64,000 bases of DNA from Oscillospiraceae bacterium (GCA_015069195.1 SVJA01000004.1:74978-138977); one strand, 5' to 3'; shown: positions 1 to 9,403, counted from the stretch's first letter. Notes: generated by a model not told the origin, from the letters alone. Translations and numbers: made by a program.

Positions 1-363
1 ACGCTCGTTGTTTGCATTGGGTGTGAGATCGTCAAAAACTTCTCCGGCACCTCTTACTGCATCACCGACTGCGTCTCCGGCATCATCTGCGAGATCTCCT
101 GCTTTATCAAGCGTTTTATCGGCAGCGTCGCCTACATTGTCTGCGGCATCGTCTAAATCGTCTCTGATTCTGTCGGTTGCTTCCGGTGTAGCTGTGGCTG
201 ACGGCGAAGCGGTATTTAATTCACTTGTAGCAGTGGGAGCGGTAGTGTTTTTATCGTCAGGCGAATTCTTAACTTTTCCGTCTCTTCCACTGCATGCAGC
301 AAATGACATAAGCATAAAACCCATTGCTGATAAGACAGCACATCGTTTAATCAAATTGTTCAT
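1..363 (-). CDS. Lipoprotein with Ala/Asp-rich helical tail (3' end outside window)
   Basis: This frame reads from an ATG at 363 to the left edge without a stop (121 codons), so the C-terminus is missing. GGAGGA lies 9 nt upstream of the ATG. The N-terminus is a lipoprotein signal (MNNLIKRC, a hydrophobic stretch, then lipobox FAAC near residue 22), so the protein should be anchored outside the membrane. A Thr/Ser/Pro/Ala-rich linker follows, then repeated short amphipathic segments such as DDAADNVGDAADK and DLADDAGDAVGDA, resembling the helical repeats of small stress or envelope proteins. I do not recognise a specific family. The complementary strand is also open but has no ribosome binding site and is a shadow. 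Confidence 0.75.
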   Translation of the reverse strand, partial: MNNLIKRCAVLSAMGFMLMSFAACSGRDGKVKNSPDDKNTTAPTATSELNTASPSATATPEATDRIRDDLDDAADNVGDAADKTLDKAGDLADDAGDAVGDAVRGAGEVFDDLTPNANNER

Positions 364-422
364 TTGCATATCCTCCGCGTAACATTTTTGCTGTATAATT
401 TGCGTTCCTACGTTGCGAAAAT

Positions 423-450
423 GTTATATTCCATTAGTTATTGTTATCAA
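423..450 (-). promoter_or_regulatory. SigA-type promoter for the leftmost lipoprotein
   Basis: On the minus strand TTGATA (445-450) and TATAAC (423-428) are separated by 16 bp, about 60 nt before the lipoprotein start. Inferred from consensus match only. Confidence 0.45.
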
Positions 451-532
451 GGTGAAAAGCAGCACATAAGATTTTCACGCTTATATTTTTTTCGTTATAT
501 AGGAGGATTATGCAGGTATTTTTTTGAAAAAA

Positions 533-1834
533 TTATTTTTGGGGTACGGTAAATTCAAACTCATATGTGTCTTGTAATCCGAATGTATCTGTTGCGGTTA
601 CTTTCACATGATAAGTTGCACCCTGGGAAAGCTTATTATTTATGGTGAATGAAATTGTGCTTTCGTTCAGATATTTTGCGTGAATTTCCGTTATAAGAAT
701 ATTTCTGTCAAGTCTGTCTGTGATATGTATCTTATATGTATCATATGGTGCGGAGTGTTGTGGTTGCTCAAATGATGCGGTTGCGGTTTTGTCGGAGTAT
801 TCGATGCTAAATGCAAGTCCGGAAATATCCGGCGCCTTTGCGTGCATATATGAGTCAGGCATAGAATGAATTTTGGCGTGTACAAAAAGTCCGTTGTGGT
901 CGGAAAAATACTGACCGTCCGGCTTTTCATCAATGACTTTGTATTCGATGACATCCATCATTTTTTCGGTGACAAAAACATGGTCAATCGGAGAAGATTT
1001 TGTAACATCATTTTTTCCATAGTCTGGATATGTTCCGAGATTCATAGTTTTCGCAGCAACGTATTTGGCGTTGGCAATACCTTCTACCTTGAACATTTCT
1101 TTGTATGCTGTGGTGTTTTCACTTGTGTTGAAATCTCCGCCTGCGAAAACCGGAAGCCCCATTTTTTCAAAACATTTTATCTGATCGCGTATAAGTGAAA
1201 CCTGAAACCTTGTAGCTTCTTTGTCCATCCAATCCAGATGTGTACTCATATGCACATAACGGAATTTTGTGTATTTATGTTCCAGAATAACCCATACGCA
1301 AGTACGGTTGCAGTCGACGGTGCTTCCGTAGATGGAAGGTCTGTATGGAGTTTTAGAAAGCCAGAATGTACCGGAATCGACCACATTGTATTTGAGCTTG
1401 TTATAGTATATATACGAGGATAATGCTGTACGGGAATTTATCTGTCCGTCAGCGGCAGTGCCTTCTCTTCCATATATTGGGCTTAGGGCACTGGTCATAA
1501 TGGTGTTCCAGTTATCCCTGGACTCCTGCACACCGATTGAATCAGGCTCATACGATATTATCGTACTGATGAGACCGCTTGCGCGATTCTGTGCAGTTGC
1601 AGTATTTCCGTCAATATTTATATCTACGATTTTTACTTCCTGTTCAGGAAGAACTCCGCTTATATTAGGTGTTGGAGTGGGACCTGTAGGTGTAGGTGGC
1701 ACATCAATTGTCGGGATGATCATAGTTGATGTCGGAATAGATGTCGAGGTGGACAAATTATCAGTTCCGTTTTTGCAGGAAAAACTGCTGAAAAGAACTA
1801 ACAATGATATGCAAAAAAGTAAAAATTTTTTCAT
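533..1834 (-). CDS. Secreted lipoprotein of the endonuclease/exonuclease/phosphatase (DNase I-like) fold
   Basis: 433 aa. The signal ends in a lipobox near FSSFSC (Cys about residue 20), followed by a Thr/Pro-rich linker to about residue 60. Residues about 68-330 are an EEP-superfamily domain: VQESRDNW supplies the metal-binding Glu, HMSTHLDW a catalytic His, GGDFNTSE the Asp/Asn pair, SPIDHVFV the structural Asp, and SDHNGLFV the terminal Asp-His. Residues about 340-433 look like a fibronectin III-type beta domain (KIHITDRLDRN to FEFTVPQK). It is likely a surface-tethered phosphodiesterase or nuclease; whether the substrate is DNA, a sphingolipid or a sugar phosphate cannot be told. GGAGG precedes the ATG. 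It is divergent from polC. Confidence 0.8.
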   Translation of the reverse strand: MKKFLLFCISLLVLFSSFSCKNGTDNLSTSTSIPTSTMIIPTIDVPPTPTGPTPTPNISGVLPEQEVKIVDINIDGNTATAQNRASGLISTIISYEPDSIGVQESRDNWNTIMTSALSPIYGREGTAADGQINSRTALSSYIYYNKLKYNVVDSGTFWLSKTPYRPSIYGSTVDCNRTCVWVILEHKYTKFRYVHMSTHLDWMDKEATRFQVSLIRDQIKCFEKMGLPVFAGGDFNTSENTTAYKEMFKVEGIANAKYVAAKTMNLGTYPDYGKNDVTKSSPIDHVFVTEKMMDVIEYKVIDEKPDGQYFSDHNGLFVHAKIHSMPDSYMHAKAPDISGLAFSIEYSDKTATASFEQPQHSAPYDTYKIHITDRLDRNILITEIHAKYLNESTISFTINNKLSQGATYHVKVTATDTFGLQDTYEFEFTVPQK

Positions 1835-1923
1835 GAAAATTTCCTCCGGATTTAAAAAATATAGTTACATTATCGCATAAAAATGCTAAAATACAAGTTG
1901 TGGTGATAGGGAGAGAATGTGGG

Positions 1924-4900
1924 ATGGAAAATATTTTTAGGAATGTCGGAAATTTTAAAATTTTAAAAGTGGATATTGATACTGAAAACAGAGCATTTAT
2001 CGTTGAAATGTTCAGCGATAAGTTTGCCATGTACGGTGATTTATATAAAGTTAAAGAGAACATGTGCCACAGTCTTCGTTGCGACAAAATAAAAATTACT
2101 TGCCGCTCAGGTGAGCCTCTTTTTGATATTTTGCCTGATCCTTCACGCCTTAAGGTATTGTGGGCAAGTATTTTGCAATACCTGCAGTGTGAGCGTGTAA
2201 GTTTATGGGCGCTTCTGAAAAACAGCAAAATGAGTTACTCAAGCGGTACGATTTATATTATTTCCGAAAAGGCTACAAAGAGTGCACTTGATGTTATGCG
2301 TGCGGATTCGTTCATTGATGAATATATTTACGATACTTTCGGTGAACATTGTCGCATTGTTTTTGAGGATAAAATTCCGGACAGATGTGTTTCTGCAGAC
2401 GCTGATGACTATGAGTGTGTGACTGTTGATTTTTCGATTGACGAGTATAATAGAGTTGTTTCGAGTCGCAAAAATACCGAGAAAAAGGACTATTCCGGAA
2501 GTTACGACAAGGTTTACGGAGGTTCCGGTTCAAAACCTGTCAGAAGAAGTGAAGAATACAAGGGCAAAGGTTCGGGCAAGAAACGCAGACTTACTCCGGA
2601 AGAGGGACAAGAACTTCCGAAGGATTCTTACGGTCGTGAAATTATTATGGGCGGACAGATTGACGAAAAGATTGTCAAAATGCAGGAGATTACCGCTGAT
2701 TCCGGTTACATTGCCGTCAAGGGAAGAGTTTTCAAGACAGAGTTCAAAGAACTTTCAAGCGGTTCATATATTGCGGCTGTCTGTATGACGGACGAGCTTT
2801 ATTCTATAACCATAAAGTTTTTCTTTGATCCTGAGGATTTGGATTTTGTTAAGAAAAGATTTAAAGACGGTAAATGCTTCATCGTGTACGGCGATGCTAC
2901 TGATGACAGATTTGCTCGTGAGATAGTTATCCGGGCAAAGAGTATCGTAGAGTACAAGCCCGAAGTCAGAATGGATAATGCCGAGGTAAAGAGAGTTGAG
3001 CTTCACTTGCACACAAATATGAGTGCGCAGGACGGTTTGACACGTCCGAAGGATCTTGTCGCTACTCTTGACCGCTGGGGACATACCGCCGTTGCAATTA
3101 CAGACCACGGTGTTGTTCAGGCATATCCTGATATGTTTAACTCGGTTAAGTTCGGAAAGAGCGGTCTGAAACTTCTTTACGGAATTGAATGTTATCTCAC
3201 CGACCAACCCGGAGAGGTTACAAAAGAAGAAGCAAAGAATATTCCGAGATGGCACTGTATCATTCTCGTTAAAAATCTTGTAGGCCTTAAGAATCTTTAT
3301 AAACTTATTTCAAAGTCAAACCTTAACTATTATTATAAGAGACCTCTTATGCCTCGTTTTGAAATAGAAAATCTGCGTGAAGGTCTTATCATAGGTAGTG
3401 CTTGCTCCGAGGGTGAGCTTTACGATGCGATTATAAGCGGCGAGAGTGAAGAGAGACTTTTGGAGATGGCGTCATTCTACGATTATCTTGAGATACAGCC
3501 TATTGACAACAACCAATATTTGCTCCGCCAGGGCAGAGTGGCCAGTTCTTGGGAACTTCGTGAGATAAATAAGCGAATTGTAGAACTCGGTGACCTCTTA
3601 GGTAAGATGACTGTTGCGACAGGTGATGTGCACTTCTTAAATCCTGAGGATGCTCTTTACAGAAATGTTATGCAGACTGCTATGGGATTTGACGATGCCG
3701 ATATGCAGCCTCCGTTATACTTAAAGACTACGGAGGAAATGCTCCGTGAGTTTGAATATCTGGGTGACAGAGCGTACGAAGTTGTTGTTGAAAATACAAA
3801 TAAGATTGCCGATATGATAGAGTCGATTCGCCCTGTGCCGGACGGATTTTTCCCGCCTGTTATCGAAGGGTCGGATGATAAAATCAGACAGAGTTCATAC
3901 GACAAAGTAAAAGAAATTTACGGCGACAGAGTTCCTGATTTTGTTATGGAGCGTCTCAACAGAGAACTTGATGCAATCATCGGTAACGGTTACTCGATTA
4001 TGTACCTTACTGCGAAAGAACTTGTTGCAGAGTCTGCGCGAAACGGTTACACGGTAGGTTCTAGAGGTTCGGTAGGTTCATCACTTGCGGCGTTCATGTC
4101 AGGTATTACAGAGGTTAACTCACTTCCTCCGCATTACAGATGCCCGAAGTGTTTTTATAATGAATTTTTCCTGAAACAAGAATACGAGAGCGGTTGTGAA
4201 CTTCCCCACAAGGATTGTCCTGAGTGCGGTACTCCGCTTGTCCGTGACGGTTTTGACATACCGTTTGAAACTTTCCTTGGTTTTGACGGCGACAAAGTTC
4301 CTGATATCGACCTTAACTTTGCATCAGACGACCAGCCGAATGCTCATCGTTATACCGCTGTACTTTTCGGAGAGGATTACGTGTTCCGTGCAGGTACGAT
4401 TTCAGGTCTTGCAGAGAAAAATGCGAGAGGTTATGTGCTCAAATATCTTGAGAAAAAAGGTATACAGGCTTCCGAATCGGAGATAAACAGATTGGCGAGC
4501 GGTTTTACCGGTGTAAGAAAGACTACAGGCCAGCATCCGGGCGGTATTATGGTTATACCTAAAGACCATGACATATATGATTTTACTCCGATACAGCACC
4601 CAGCGGACAAAACGGATTCCGATACGATAACGACACACTTCGATTATCACTTCTTGCACGACAATATTTTGAAGCTCGATATACTCGGACACGATGGTCC
4701 CGCAATGCTTAAATATCTGGGCGACTTTACGGGAGTTGATACAACTTCGGTAGATATAGCCGACGAAAAAGTTCTTTCGCTTTTTAACTCTGCAACGGCT
4801 CTTGAAATGGACCCGAGAGAACTTCGTATAAATATTGAATTCGGTACGCTCGGTATTCCCGAGTTCGGAACAAGCTTTGCTATGGGCATGCTTAAAGATA

Positions 4901-5751
4901 CTTTGCCGACAACAGTTTCAGAACTTGTAAGAATTGCAGGTCTGTCACACGGTACGGACGTTTGGCTCGGTAACGCACAGGACCTCATAAAGAGCGGAAC
5001 TTGTACGCTTTCGCAGGCTATCTGTTGCCGTGACGATATTATGCTCTTTTTGATAAAGATGGGGATGGATAAGAAACAATCTTTTGTAATCATGGAGCAG
5101 GTTCGTAAGGGTAAAGGTTTGAAACCTGAGCAGGTAGAGGATATGATGGAACACGATGTTCCCGATTGGTACATAGAATCTTGTAAAAAGATTAAATACA
5201 TGTTCCCGAAGGCTCACGCTGTTGCTTACGTTGTACTTTCGCTTCGTATTGCGTGGTTTAAGGTTTACTATCCGGTTGCATATTACTGCACAAGATTTAC
5301 ATTGAAAGTGGATGAATTTGACGCTGAGAATATGATACACGGTGTTGATAAAGCATTTATGAAAATGACTGAAATGAAGAAACAGGGAAGTGCTTTGACT
5401 GACAAGGATGACCGTCAGCTTATCATTTACGAACAGCTTATGGAACTTTATGCGCGCGGCGTGGAATTTTTGCCGGTAGACCTTTACAAGTCTGATGCAG
5501 TGGTGTTCCGCCCGGAAGACGGTAAAATAAGACCGCCGTTCAGCGCTCTCCAAGGAGTCGGTACAAATGCTGCCCAGGCTATTGTGGATGCCAGAAATGA
5601 CGGCAAGGGCGAATTTATTTCTATTGCGGATTTGCGAGCAAGAGCAAAGCTCAATAAAGCAGTTATAGAAACGTTGAGAGCCGAAGGTTGTCTTGACGGA
5701 ATGCCTGAAGACGATAATCTTTCATTACTTGATTTACTTGATGGTATATAA
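1924..5751 (+). CDS. polC: DNA polymerase III PolC-type alpha subunit, lacking the 3'-5' exonuclease domain
   Basis: Replicative DNA polymerase of low-GC Gram-positives. I prefer the ATG at 1924 (1275 aa), preceded by GGGAGAG at 8 nt spacing, over a GTG at 1900. Order: N-terminal domain (1-180), charged Gly/Ser/Lys linker (about 185-225), OB fold (about 250-340), PHP domain starting with HLH at 361-363 and TDHG, then the polymerase with a four-Cys zinc site (CPKC...CPECG), catalytic VPDIDLNF (D794, D796), and FGEDYVFRAGTIS. Classical PolC is about 1430-1470 aa, with a DEDD exonuclease inserted inside the PHP domain. Here the PHP strand YLTD (424-427) passes through about 15 residues straight to WHCIILVKN (443 on), with no FDVETTG motif. 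The lost segment accounts for the shorter length. The rest aligns continuously, so this is a clean domain loss, not a frameshift. Confidence 0.95.
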   Translation: MENIFRNVGNFKILKVDIDTENRAFIVEMFSDKFAMYGDLYKVKENMCHSLRCDKIKITCRSGEPLFDILPDPSRLKVLWASILQYLQCERVSLWALLKNSKMSYSSGTIYIISEKATKSALDVMRADSFIDEYIYDTFGEHCRIVFEDKIPDRCVSADADDYECVTVDFSIDEYNRVVSSRKNTEKKDYSGSYDKVYGGSGSKPVRRSEEYKGKGSGKKRRLTPEEGQELPKDSYGREIIMGGQIDEKIVKMQEITADSGYIAVKGRVFKTEFKELSSGSYIAAVCMTDELYSITIKFFFDPEDLDFVKKRFKDGKCFIVYGDATDDRFAREIVIRAKSIVEYKPEVRMDNAEVKRVELHLHTNMSAQDGLTRPKDLVATLDRWGHTAVAITDHGVVQAYPDMFNSVKFGKSGLKLLYGIECYLTDQPGEVTKEEAKNIPRWHCIILVKNLVGLKNLYKLISKSNLNYYYKRPLMPRFEIENLREGLIIGSACSEGELYDAIISGESEERLLEMASFYDYLEIQPIDNNQYLLRQGRVASSWELREINKRIVELGDLLGKMTVATGDVHFLNPEDALYRNVMQTAMGFDDADMQPPLYLKTTEEMLREFEYLGDRAYEVVVENTNKIADMIESIRPVPDGFFPPVIEGSDDKIRQSSYDKVKEIYGDRVPDFVMERLNRELDAIIGNGYSIMYLTAKELVAESARNGYTVGSRGSVGSSLAAFMSGITEVNSLPPHYRCPKCFYNEFFLKQEYESGCELPHKDCPECGTPLVRDGFDIPFETFLGFDGDKVPDIDLNFASDDQPNAHRYTAVLFGEDYVFRAGTISGLAEKNARGYVLKYLEKKGIQASESEINRLASGFTGVRKTTGQHPGGIMVIPKDHDIYDFTPIQHPADKTDSDTITTHFDYHFLHDNILKLDILGHDGPAMLKYLGDFTGVDTTSVDIADEKVLSLFNSATALEMDPRELRINIEFGTLGIPEFGTSFAMGMLKDTLPTTVSELVRIAGLSHGTDVWLGNAQDLIKSGTCTLSQAICCRDDIMLFLIKMGMDKKQSFVIMEQVRKGKGLKPEQVEDMMEHDVPDWYIESCKKIKYMFPKAHAVAYVVLSLRIAWFKVYYPVAYYCTRFTLKVDEFDAENMIHGVDKAFMKMTEMKKQGSALTDKDDRQLIIYEQLMELYARGVEFLPVDLYKSDAVVFRPEDGKIRPPFSALQGVGTNAAQAIVDARNDGKGEFISIADLRARAKLNKAVIETLRAEGCLDGMPEDDNLSLLDLLDGI

Positions 5752-5779
5752 AATAAGATGAAAATAAAGGAGTAATTTT

Positions 5780-7906
5780 ATGTTTAGTAAAAAGGTTGAA
5801 TTTTTAAAAGCGATTCCTGTATGGGCAGAAGGATTGGAAAAAGAAATTAATCGCCACCTTATGTTCAATACAAATATTGACTTTACCGACAAAAAGAATA
5901 CAGTGATCAGACTTACTGCAAGCTGTGCGTATTCCGTAAAAGTAAACGGTGAGTTCTTTGCAATGGGACCTGCAAGAGCCGGCCACGGACACTATCGTGT
6001 AGACGAATATGTTCTTGATAATGTTTTAGATGGCGCTGCCAACAAGATTGAAATACTTGTTGCGGGATACAATCAGAATAGCTTTTATTGGCTTGATCAG
6101 CCGTCGTTTCTCTGTGCTGAGATTTTAAAGGACGGAGAGGCTATCGCTTGGACTTCTGCTAACCGTGATGACTTCAAGGCATATAATTTTGCTGAAAGAG
6201 TTGTAAAAGTACAGAGATATTCATTCCAAAGACCTGCGGCAGAAGTGTATGATTACAATCGAAAAACAGACTATACAGCCCCTGTAAAACTTGTTCACGC
6301 TACAGCCGAGGACAAAGTATTTATCGAAAGAGGAATTTTCTATCCTGAATACGAAAAAGAACCTGCGAAATCAATCATTTGCAAAGGTACGGTGGGCGTT
6401 TCCGAAAAAGACTCATATTATGACGACAGAGCTATTGTAAATGTCGGTGAAATGATAAAAGGTTTTCCTATCGATGAACTTGAAGTTTGCAGTGTATGGG
6501 AAGCTCAGAAACTCGACTTTGATGCAACTGATTATACTGTCAGCGACAATGCTCCGATAATACTTCCGAAAGATACTTTTGCTGTTTACGACATGGGTAA
6601 AAACAGCAACGGCCTTATGGGTTTTGATATCGAATGTGAAGAAGATATCACTTTGTATGCGTTGTTTGATGAGATAATTCTTGACAATGATCCGAATAAA
6701 ATTGACATAACACGATTGACTTGTTCAAATGTCATAATGTGGAAACTTCCTAAAGGAAAATATTCAATTCTTTCATACGAGCCTTACGGATACAAATATC
6801 TCAGAATGGTTTCAATGGGCGGCAGTGCAAAGATTTCCGATATGCACATTCGTCGCGTCGGTTTTTATATGCCGGACAAAAAAATCAAAACCGATAATCC
6901 GAAACTCAAAGCGGTATTTGATGCTGCGATAGAAACTTTCAGACAGAATGTTTGCGACATATATATGGATTGTGCATCGAGAGAGCGTGGCGGTTGGCTC
7001 TGCGACAGCTTCTTTACTTCAAGAGTTGAAAAAACTTTGACAGGAAAGAGCGAAGTTGAAAGAAACTTCCTCGAAAACTTCCTGCAGCCTGACAGCTTCA
7101 AGTGTATTCCACAGGGAATGCTTCCGATGTGCTATCCCGGTGACCACTATGACTATTCATTTATCCCGAACTGGGCAATGTGGTATGTTGTAGAGCTCGA
7201 AGAATATCTTGCACGCAGCGGTGACGTTGAATTTATTGAAAGTGCAAAGCCTAAGATGTATGCACTTCTCAACTATTTCAAAGGTCTTGAAAACAGCGAC
7301 GGACTTTTGGAACATCTGAAATCATGGGTATTCGTTGAATGGTCGAAGGCAAACGATTTTGTGCAGGATATAAACTTCCCTTCAAATATGCTTTACAGCA
7401 AAATGAAAAAAGTTATGTCAAGACTTTACAATGACAAAACTCTTGCTGACGAGGCAGAGGCGCTTGATAAGAAAATAAAAGAGCTTTCTTTCGGCGGCAA
7501 ATTCTTCCGGGATAATGCAGTTTACGAAGACGGAAAACTTGTTTTGACAGAGAACTATACAGAAGCTTGTCAGTATTATGCGTTCCACACAGGTGTAGCA
7601 ACTCCGGAAGAGTTCCCCGAACTTTGGGAAACTTTATTGAAAGATTTCGGTCCTCAGCGTAAACAGACAGGAAAGTGGTCGGAGGTTTATTTTGCAAATG
7701 CTTTCATCGGAAACTATCTCCGCCTTGACCTTTTGAACATCTACGGTTACAACGAGGAAATTCTCGACAACATGGAAGGTTACTTCTACTATATGGCAGA
7801 GCAGACCGGAACTCTTTGGGAGCATGACGGTACATACGCAAGCTGTTGCCACGGTTTTGCTTCTCATGTAATTTATTGGTTTGATAAGCTTGGAATGCTT
7901 GAGTGA
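5780..7906 (+). CDS. GH78-like alpha-L-rhamnosidase family protein, cytoplasmic
   Basis: 708 aa with no signal peptide; AAAGGAG lies 8 nt before the ATG. An N-terminal beta-sandwich (about 1-350, including SVKVNGEFFAMGPARAGHG, typical of bacterial rhamnosidase N domains) precedes an (alpha/alpha)6 barrel (about 370-690). The motif DCASRERGGWLCDSFFTSR corresponds to the GH78 segment DCPQRDERLGWTGD that carries the acid residue, here within RERGGW. WNVT-type sites are not obvious, so substrate specificity (rhamnosides or another sugar) is open. It starts 28 bp after polC on the same strand without a terminator and may be co-transcribed. The pairing has no evident functional logic. Confidence 0.75.
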   Translation: MFSKKVEFLKAIPVWAEGLEKEINRHLMFNTNIDFTDKKNTVIRLTASCAYSVKVNGEFFAMGPARAGHGHYRVDEYVLDNVLDGAANKIEILVAGYNQNSFYWLDQPSFLCAEILKDGEAIAWTSANRDDFKAYNFAERVVKVQRYSFQRPAAEVYDYNRKTDYTAPVKLVHATAEDKVFIERGIFYPEYEKEPAKSIICKGTVGVSEKDSYYDDRAIVNVGEMIKGFPIDELEVCSVWEAQKLDFDATDYTVSDNAPIILPKDTFAVYDMGKNSNGLMGFDIECEEDITLYALFDEIILDNDPNKIDITRLTCSNVIMWKLPKGKYSILSYEPYGYKYLRMVSMGGSAKISDMHIRRVGFYMPDKKIKTDNPKLKAVFDAAIETFRQNVCDIYMDCASRERGGWLCDSFFTSRVEKTLTGKSEVERNFLENFLQPDSFKCIPQGMLPMCYPGDHYDYSFIPNWAMWYVVELEEYLARSGDVEFIESAKPKMYALLNYFKGLENSDGLLEHLKSWVFVEWSKANDFVQDINFPSNMLYSKMKKVMSRLYNDKTLADEAEALDKKIKELSFGGKFFRDNAVYEDGKLVLTENYTEACQYYAFHTGVATPEEFPELWETLLKDFGPQRKQTGKWSEVYFANAFIGNYLRLDLLNIYGYNEEILDNMEGYFYYMAEQTGTLWEHDGTYASCCHGFASHVIYWFDKLGMLE

Positions 7907-7930
7907 TAGGGTAAATAATATAAAATAATC

Positions 7931-8003
7931 TCTGTCCGTTTTTCAAACGGACAGACACGGACAATTTTCCGCCGCGCATATATTTTTGTATATATGCGCG
8001 GCG
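7931..8003 (+). terminator. Two consecutive hairpins between the glycosidase and sigK
   Basis: Perfect inverted repeats at 7931-7941/7945-7955 (11 bp, 3-nt loop) and 7970-7982/7991-8003 (13 bp, 8-nt loop). Neither is followed by a good T run. The second ends only 7 nt before the first possible sigK start, so it may terminate the upstream transcript or restrict sigK translation. Confidence 0.55.
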
Positions 8004-8010
8004 TTAGTTT

Positions 8011-8697
8011 ATGCCCTTGTTTAAGGAGCTGTTAAAATTGTCTGTAAACGGAAATTCAACGGTTTATTCTGCCGGCGGAATGGCTTTTCCTAAGCCGCTT
8101 TCTGCCGAAGAGGAAAATTACTATGTAGAGCAGTACGCTCTGGGTGATGAAAGTGCTAAAGACATACTTGTTGAACGCAATTTGAGATTGGTTGCACATA
8201 TTGCAAAAAAATACATTTCACCGAATTCGAGCGGTGATGACTTGATTTCGATAGGTACAATCGGTCTTATAAAGGCGGTGGGGTCATTTAAATCAGACAA
8301 GGGCATTAAGCTTGGGACATACGCCGTTCGCTGTATCGAAAACGAAATTTTGATGTATATGAGGGCCGGCAAGAAGTATCAGAATGAGGTGTCGCTTCAC
8401 GATCCCGTTGGTACCGATAAAGAAGGCAATGAAATATTGCTTGAAGATGTTTTGAGCCTTGATGATACAGAAATGCTTGATGAAATCGATGCAAATTTCA
8501 GATCGGAGCTTCTTTCAAAGTGTGTTGATAAATATTTGTCTGCACGCGAAAAACAAATTATAAAGCTCAGATACGGACTTGTGGGAGGCAATGAACTTAC
8601 TCAAAGAGAGGTCGGAAAGTTGCTCGGGATAAGCAGGTCGTACGTTTCACGCATAGAGAAAAAGGCGTTGGAAAAGTTGGGGAAGGTAATGGTATAG
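8011..8697 (+). CDS. sigK: Sporulation sigma factor of the SigK type
   Basis: RNA polymerase sigma factor of the SigE/SigK group, probably acting late in the mother cell. Region 2 is intact (NLRLVAHIAKKY, DLISIGTIGLIKAVGSF, YAVRCIENEILMYMR), as are the SigK-typical linker VSLHDPVGTDKEGNEI and region 4 with its helix-turn-helix (TQREVGKLLGISRSYVSRIEKKAL). The gene is uninterrupted: no skin-type element. The start is uncertain. ATG 8011 has no ribosome binding site, whereas TTG 8038 follows AAGGAG (8023-8028) by 9 nt. ATG leaves about 26 residues before FPKPLS, similar to the B. subtilis pro-sequence but far less hydrophobic. TTG would leave about 17 and essentially no pro-sequence. The stop codon lies in the following hairpin. 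Confidence 0.88.
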   Translation: MPLFKELLKLSVNGNSTVYSAGGMAFPKPLSAEEENYYVEQYALGDESAKDILVERNLRLVAHIAKKYISPNSSGDDLISIGTIGLIKAVGSFKSDKGIKLGTYAVRCIENEILMYMRAGKKYQNEVSLHDPVGTDKEGNEILLEDVLSLDDTEMLDEIDANFRSELLSKCVDKYLSAREKQIIKLRYGLVGGNELTQREVGKLLGISRSYVSRIEKKALEKLGKVMV

Positions 8698-8757
8698 GCA
8701 AAAATAAAGTTGTTAAAAATATGGGAAAATATTTTTAACAACTTCATTTTTGCCTAT
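8694..8757 (+). terminator. Long hairpin at the end of sigK
   Basis: Arms 8694-8705/8746-8757 and 8707-8722/8729-8744 form a stem of 28 pairs with one mismatch and a 6-nt loop. It contains the sigK stop codon. No T run follows. Confidence 0.6.
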
Positions 8758-8907
8758 TGCGAGTGTTTATCGGGGCAAGAAAGGTAGAAAATATGGAGAA
8801 AACATTTTTCAACTCACACTGGTTGCCGATTATGAAGAAGTATTGACACGTGCCTAAAAACAGCCGCCTGCAGTTGTTGGCAACGTCCAAGAGAATGTTA
8901 AAGCAAA
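8758..8907. other. Intergenic stretch without recognisable gene
   Basis: Between the sigK hairpin and the cdd promoter I see no supported gene. A 27-codon GTG-initiated frame near 8850 has no ribosome binding site. No tRNA-like or riboswitch-like fold was recognised. Confidence 0.4.
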
Positions 8908-8936
8908 TTGACTGCGTAAATCTTTTAGATTAAAAT
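8908..8936 (+). promoter_or_regulatory. SigA-type promoter of cdd
   Basis: TTGACT (8908-8913), 17-bp spacer, TAAAAT (8931-8936), about 54 nt before the cdd start. Confidence 0.6.
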
Positions 8937-8989
8937 ATAAATAATAAACATTGTGTTTTATTAGATTGTTTGCTAGAGGCAGAGTGGCT

Positions 8990-9403
8990 ATGGTAAAAAT
9001 AAATTATGAAGAATTGATAAAATTGGCTGTTGATGCTATGGATACGGCATATTCGCCTTATTCGAAGTGCCGTGTCGGTGCGTGTCTTTTGGGTGACAGC
9101 GGAAGATATTATACGGGTTGCAATGTTGAAAATGCGTCGTATTCTGCGACTTGCTGTGCGGAACGGACTGCGATATTCAAAGCTGTTTCAGGAGGTGAAA
9201 AAAGATTCAGGGCGATAGCGATCGTCGGTGGAATCGACGGAGCAATAAAAGATTATTTTCCGCCCTGCGGTGCGTGCAGACAGGTGATGTCGGAGTTCTG
9301 CGATGATGATTTTGAAATAATACTTTTTAATGGCGAAAAAATAACAGTCCGGAAGTTTTTCGAGATGCTTCCGTATCCTTTCGGAAGTGAAAAATTGAAT
9401 TGA
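8990..9403 (+). CDS. cdd: Cytidine deaminase
   Basis: 137 aa, homotetrameric family size. It deaminates cytidine and deoxycytidine to uridines in pyrimidine salvage. Visible motifs are AYSPYSKCRVGA (substrate binding), GCNVENASYSATCCAERTA (zinc Cys and catalytic Glu in CAE) and PPCGACRQ (two further zinc Cys). I take ATG 8990, after GAGGCAGAG, instead of a longer in-frame start at 8951 that would add 13 non-homologous residues. It is monocistronic, between its own promoter and a strong terminator. Confidence 0.93.
   Translation: MVKINYEELIKLAVDAMDTAYSPYSKCRVGACLLGDSGRYYTGCNVENASYSATCCAERTAIFKAVSGGEKRFRAIAIVGGIDGAIKDYFPPCGACRQVMSEFCDDDFEIILFNGEKITVRKFFEMLPYPFGSEKLN

Noticed and set aside
510..527. 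Five-codon frame with a perfect AGGAGG site (MQVFF)
   Set aside because: Too short to support as a gene, no promoter seen, and the strand is opposite to both neighbours.
4945..5553. 202-codon minus-strand frame inside polC
   Set aside because: No ribosome binding site or recognisable domain, and it lies entirely within the conserved polymerase coding sequence; a shadow.
8850..8935. Possible 27-codon GTG-started gene before cdd
   Set aside because: No ribosome binding site, and it runs into the cdd promoter.
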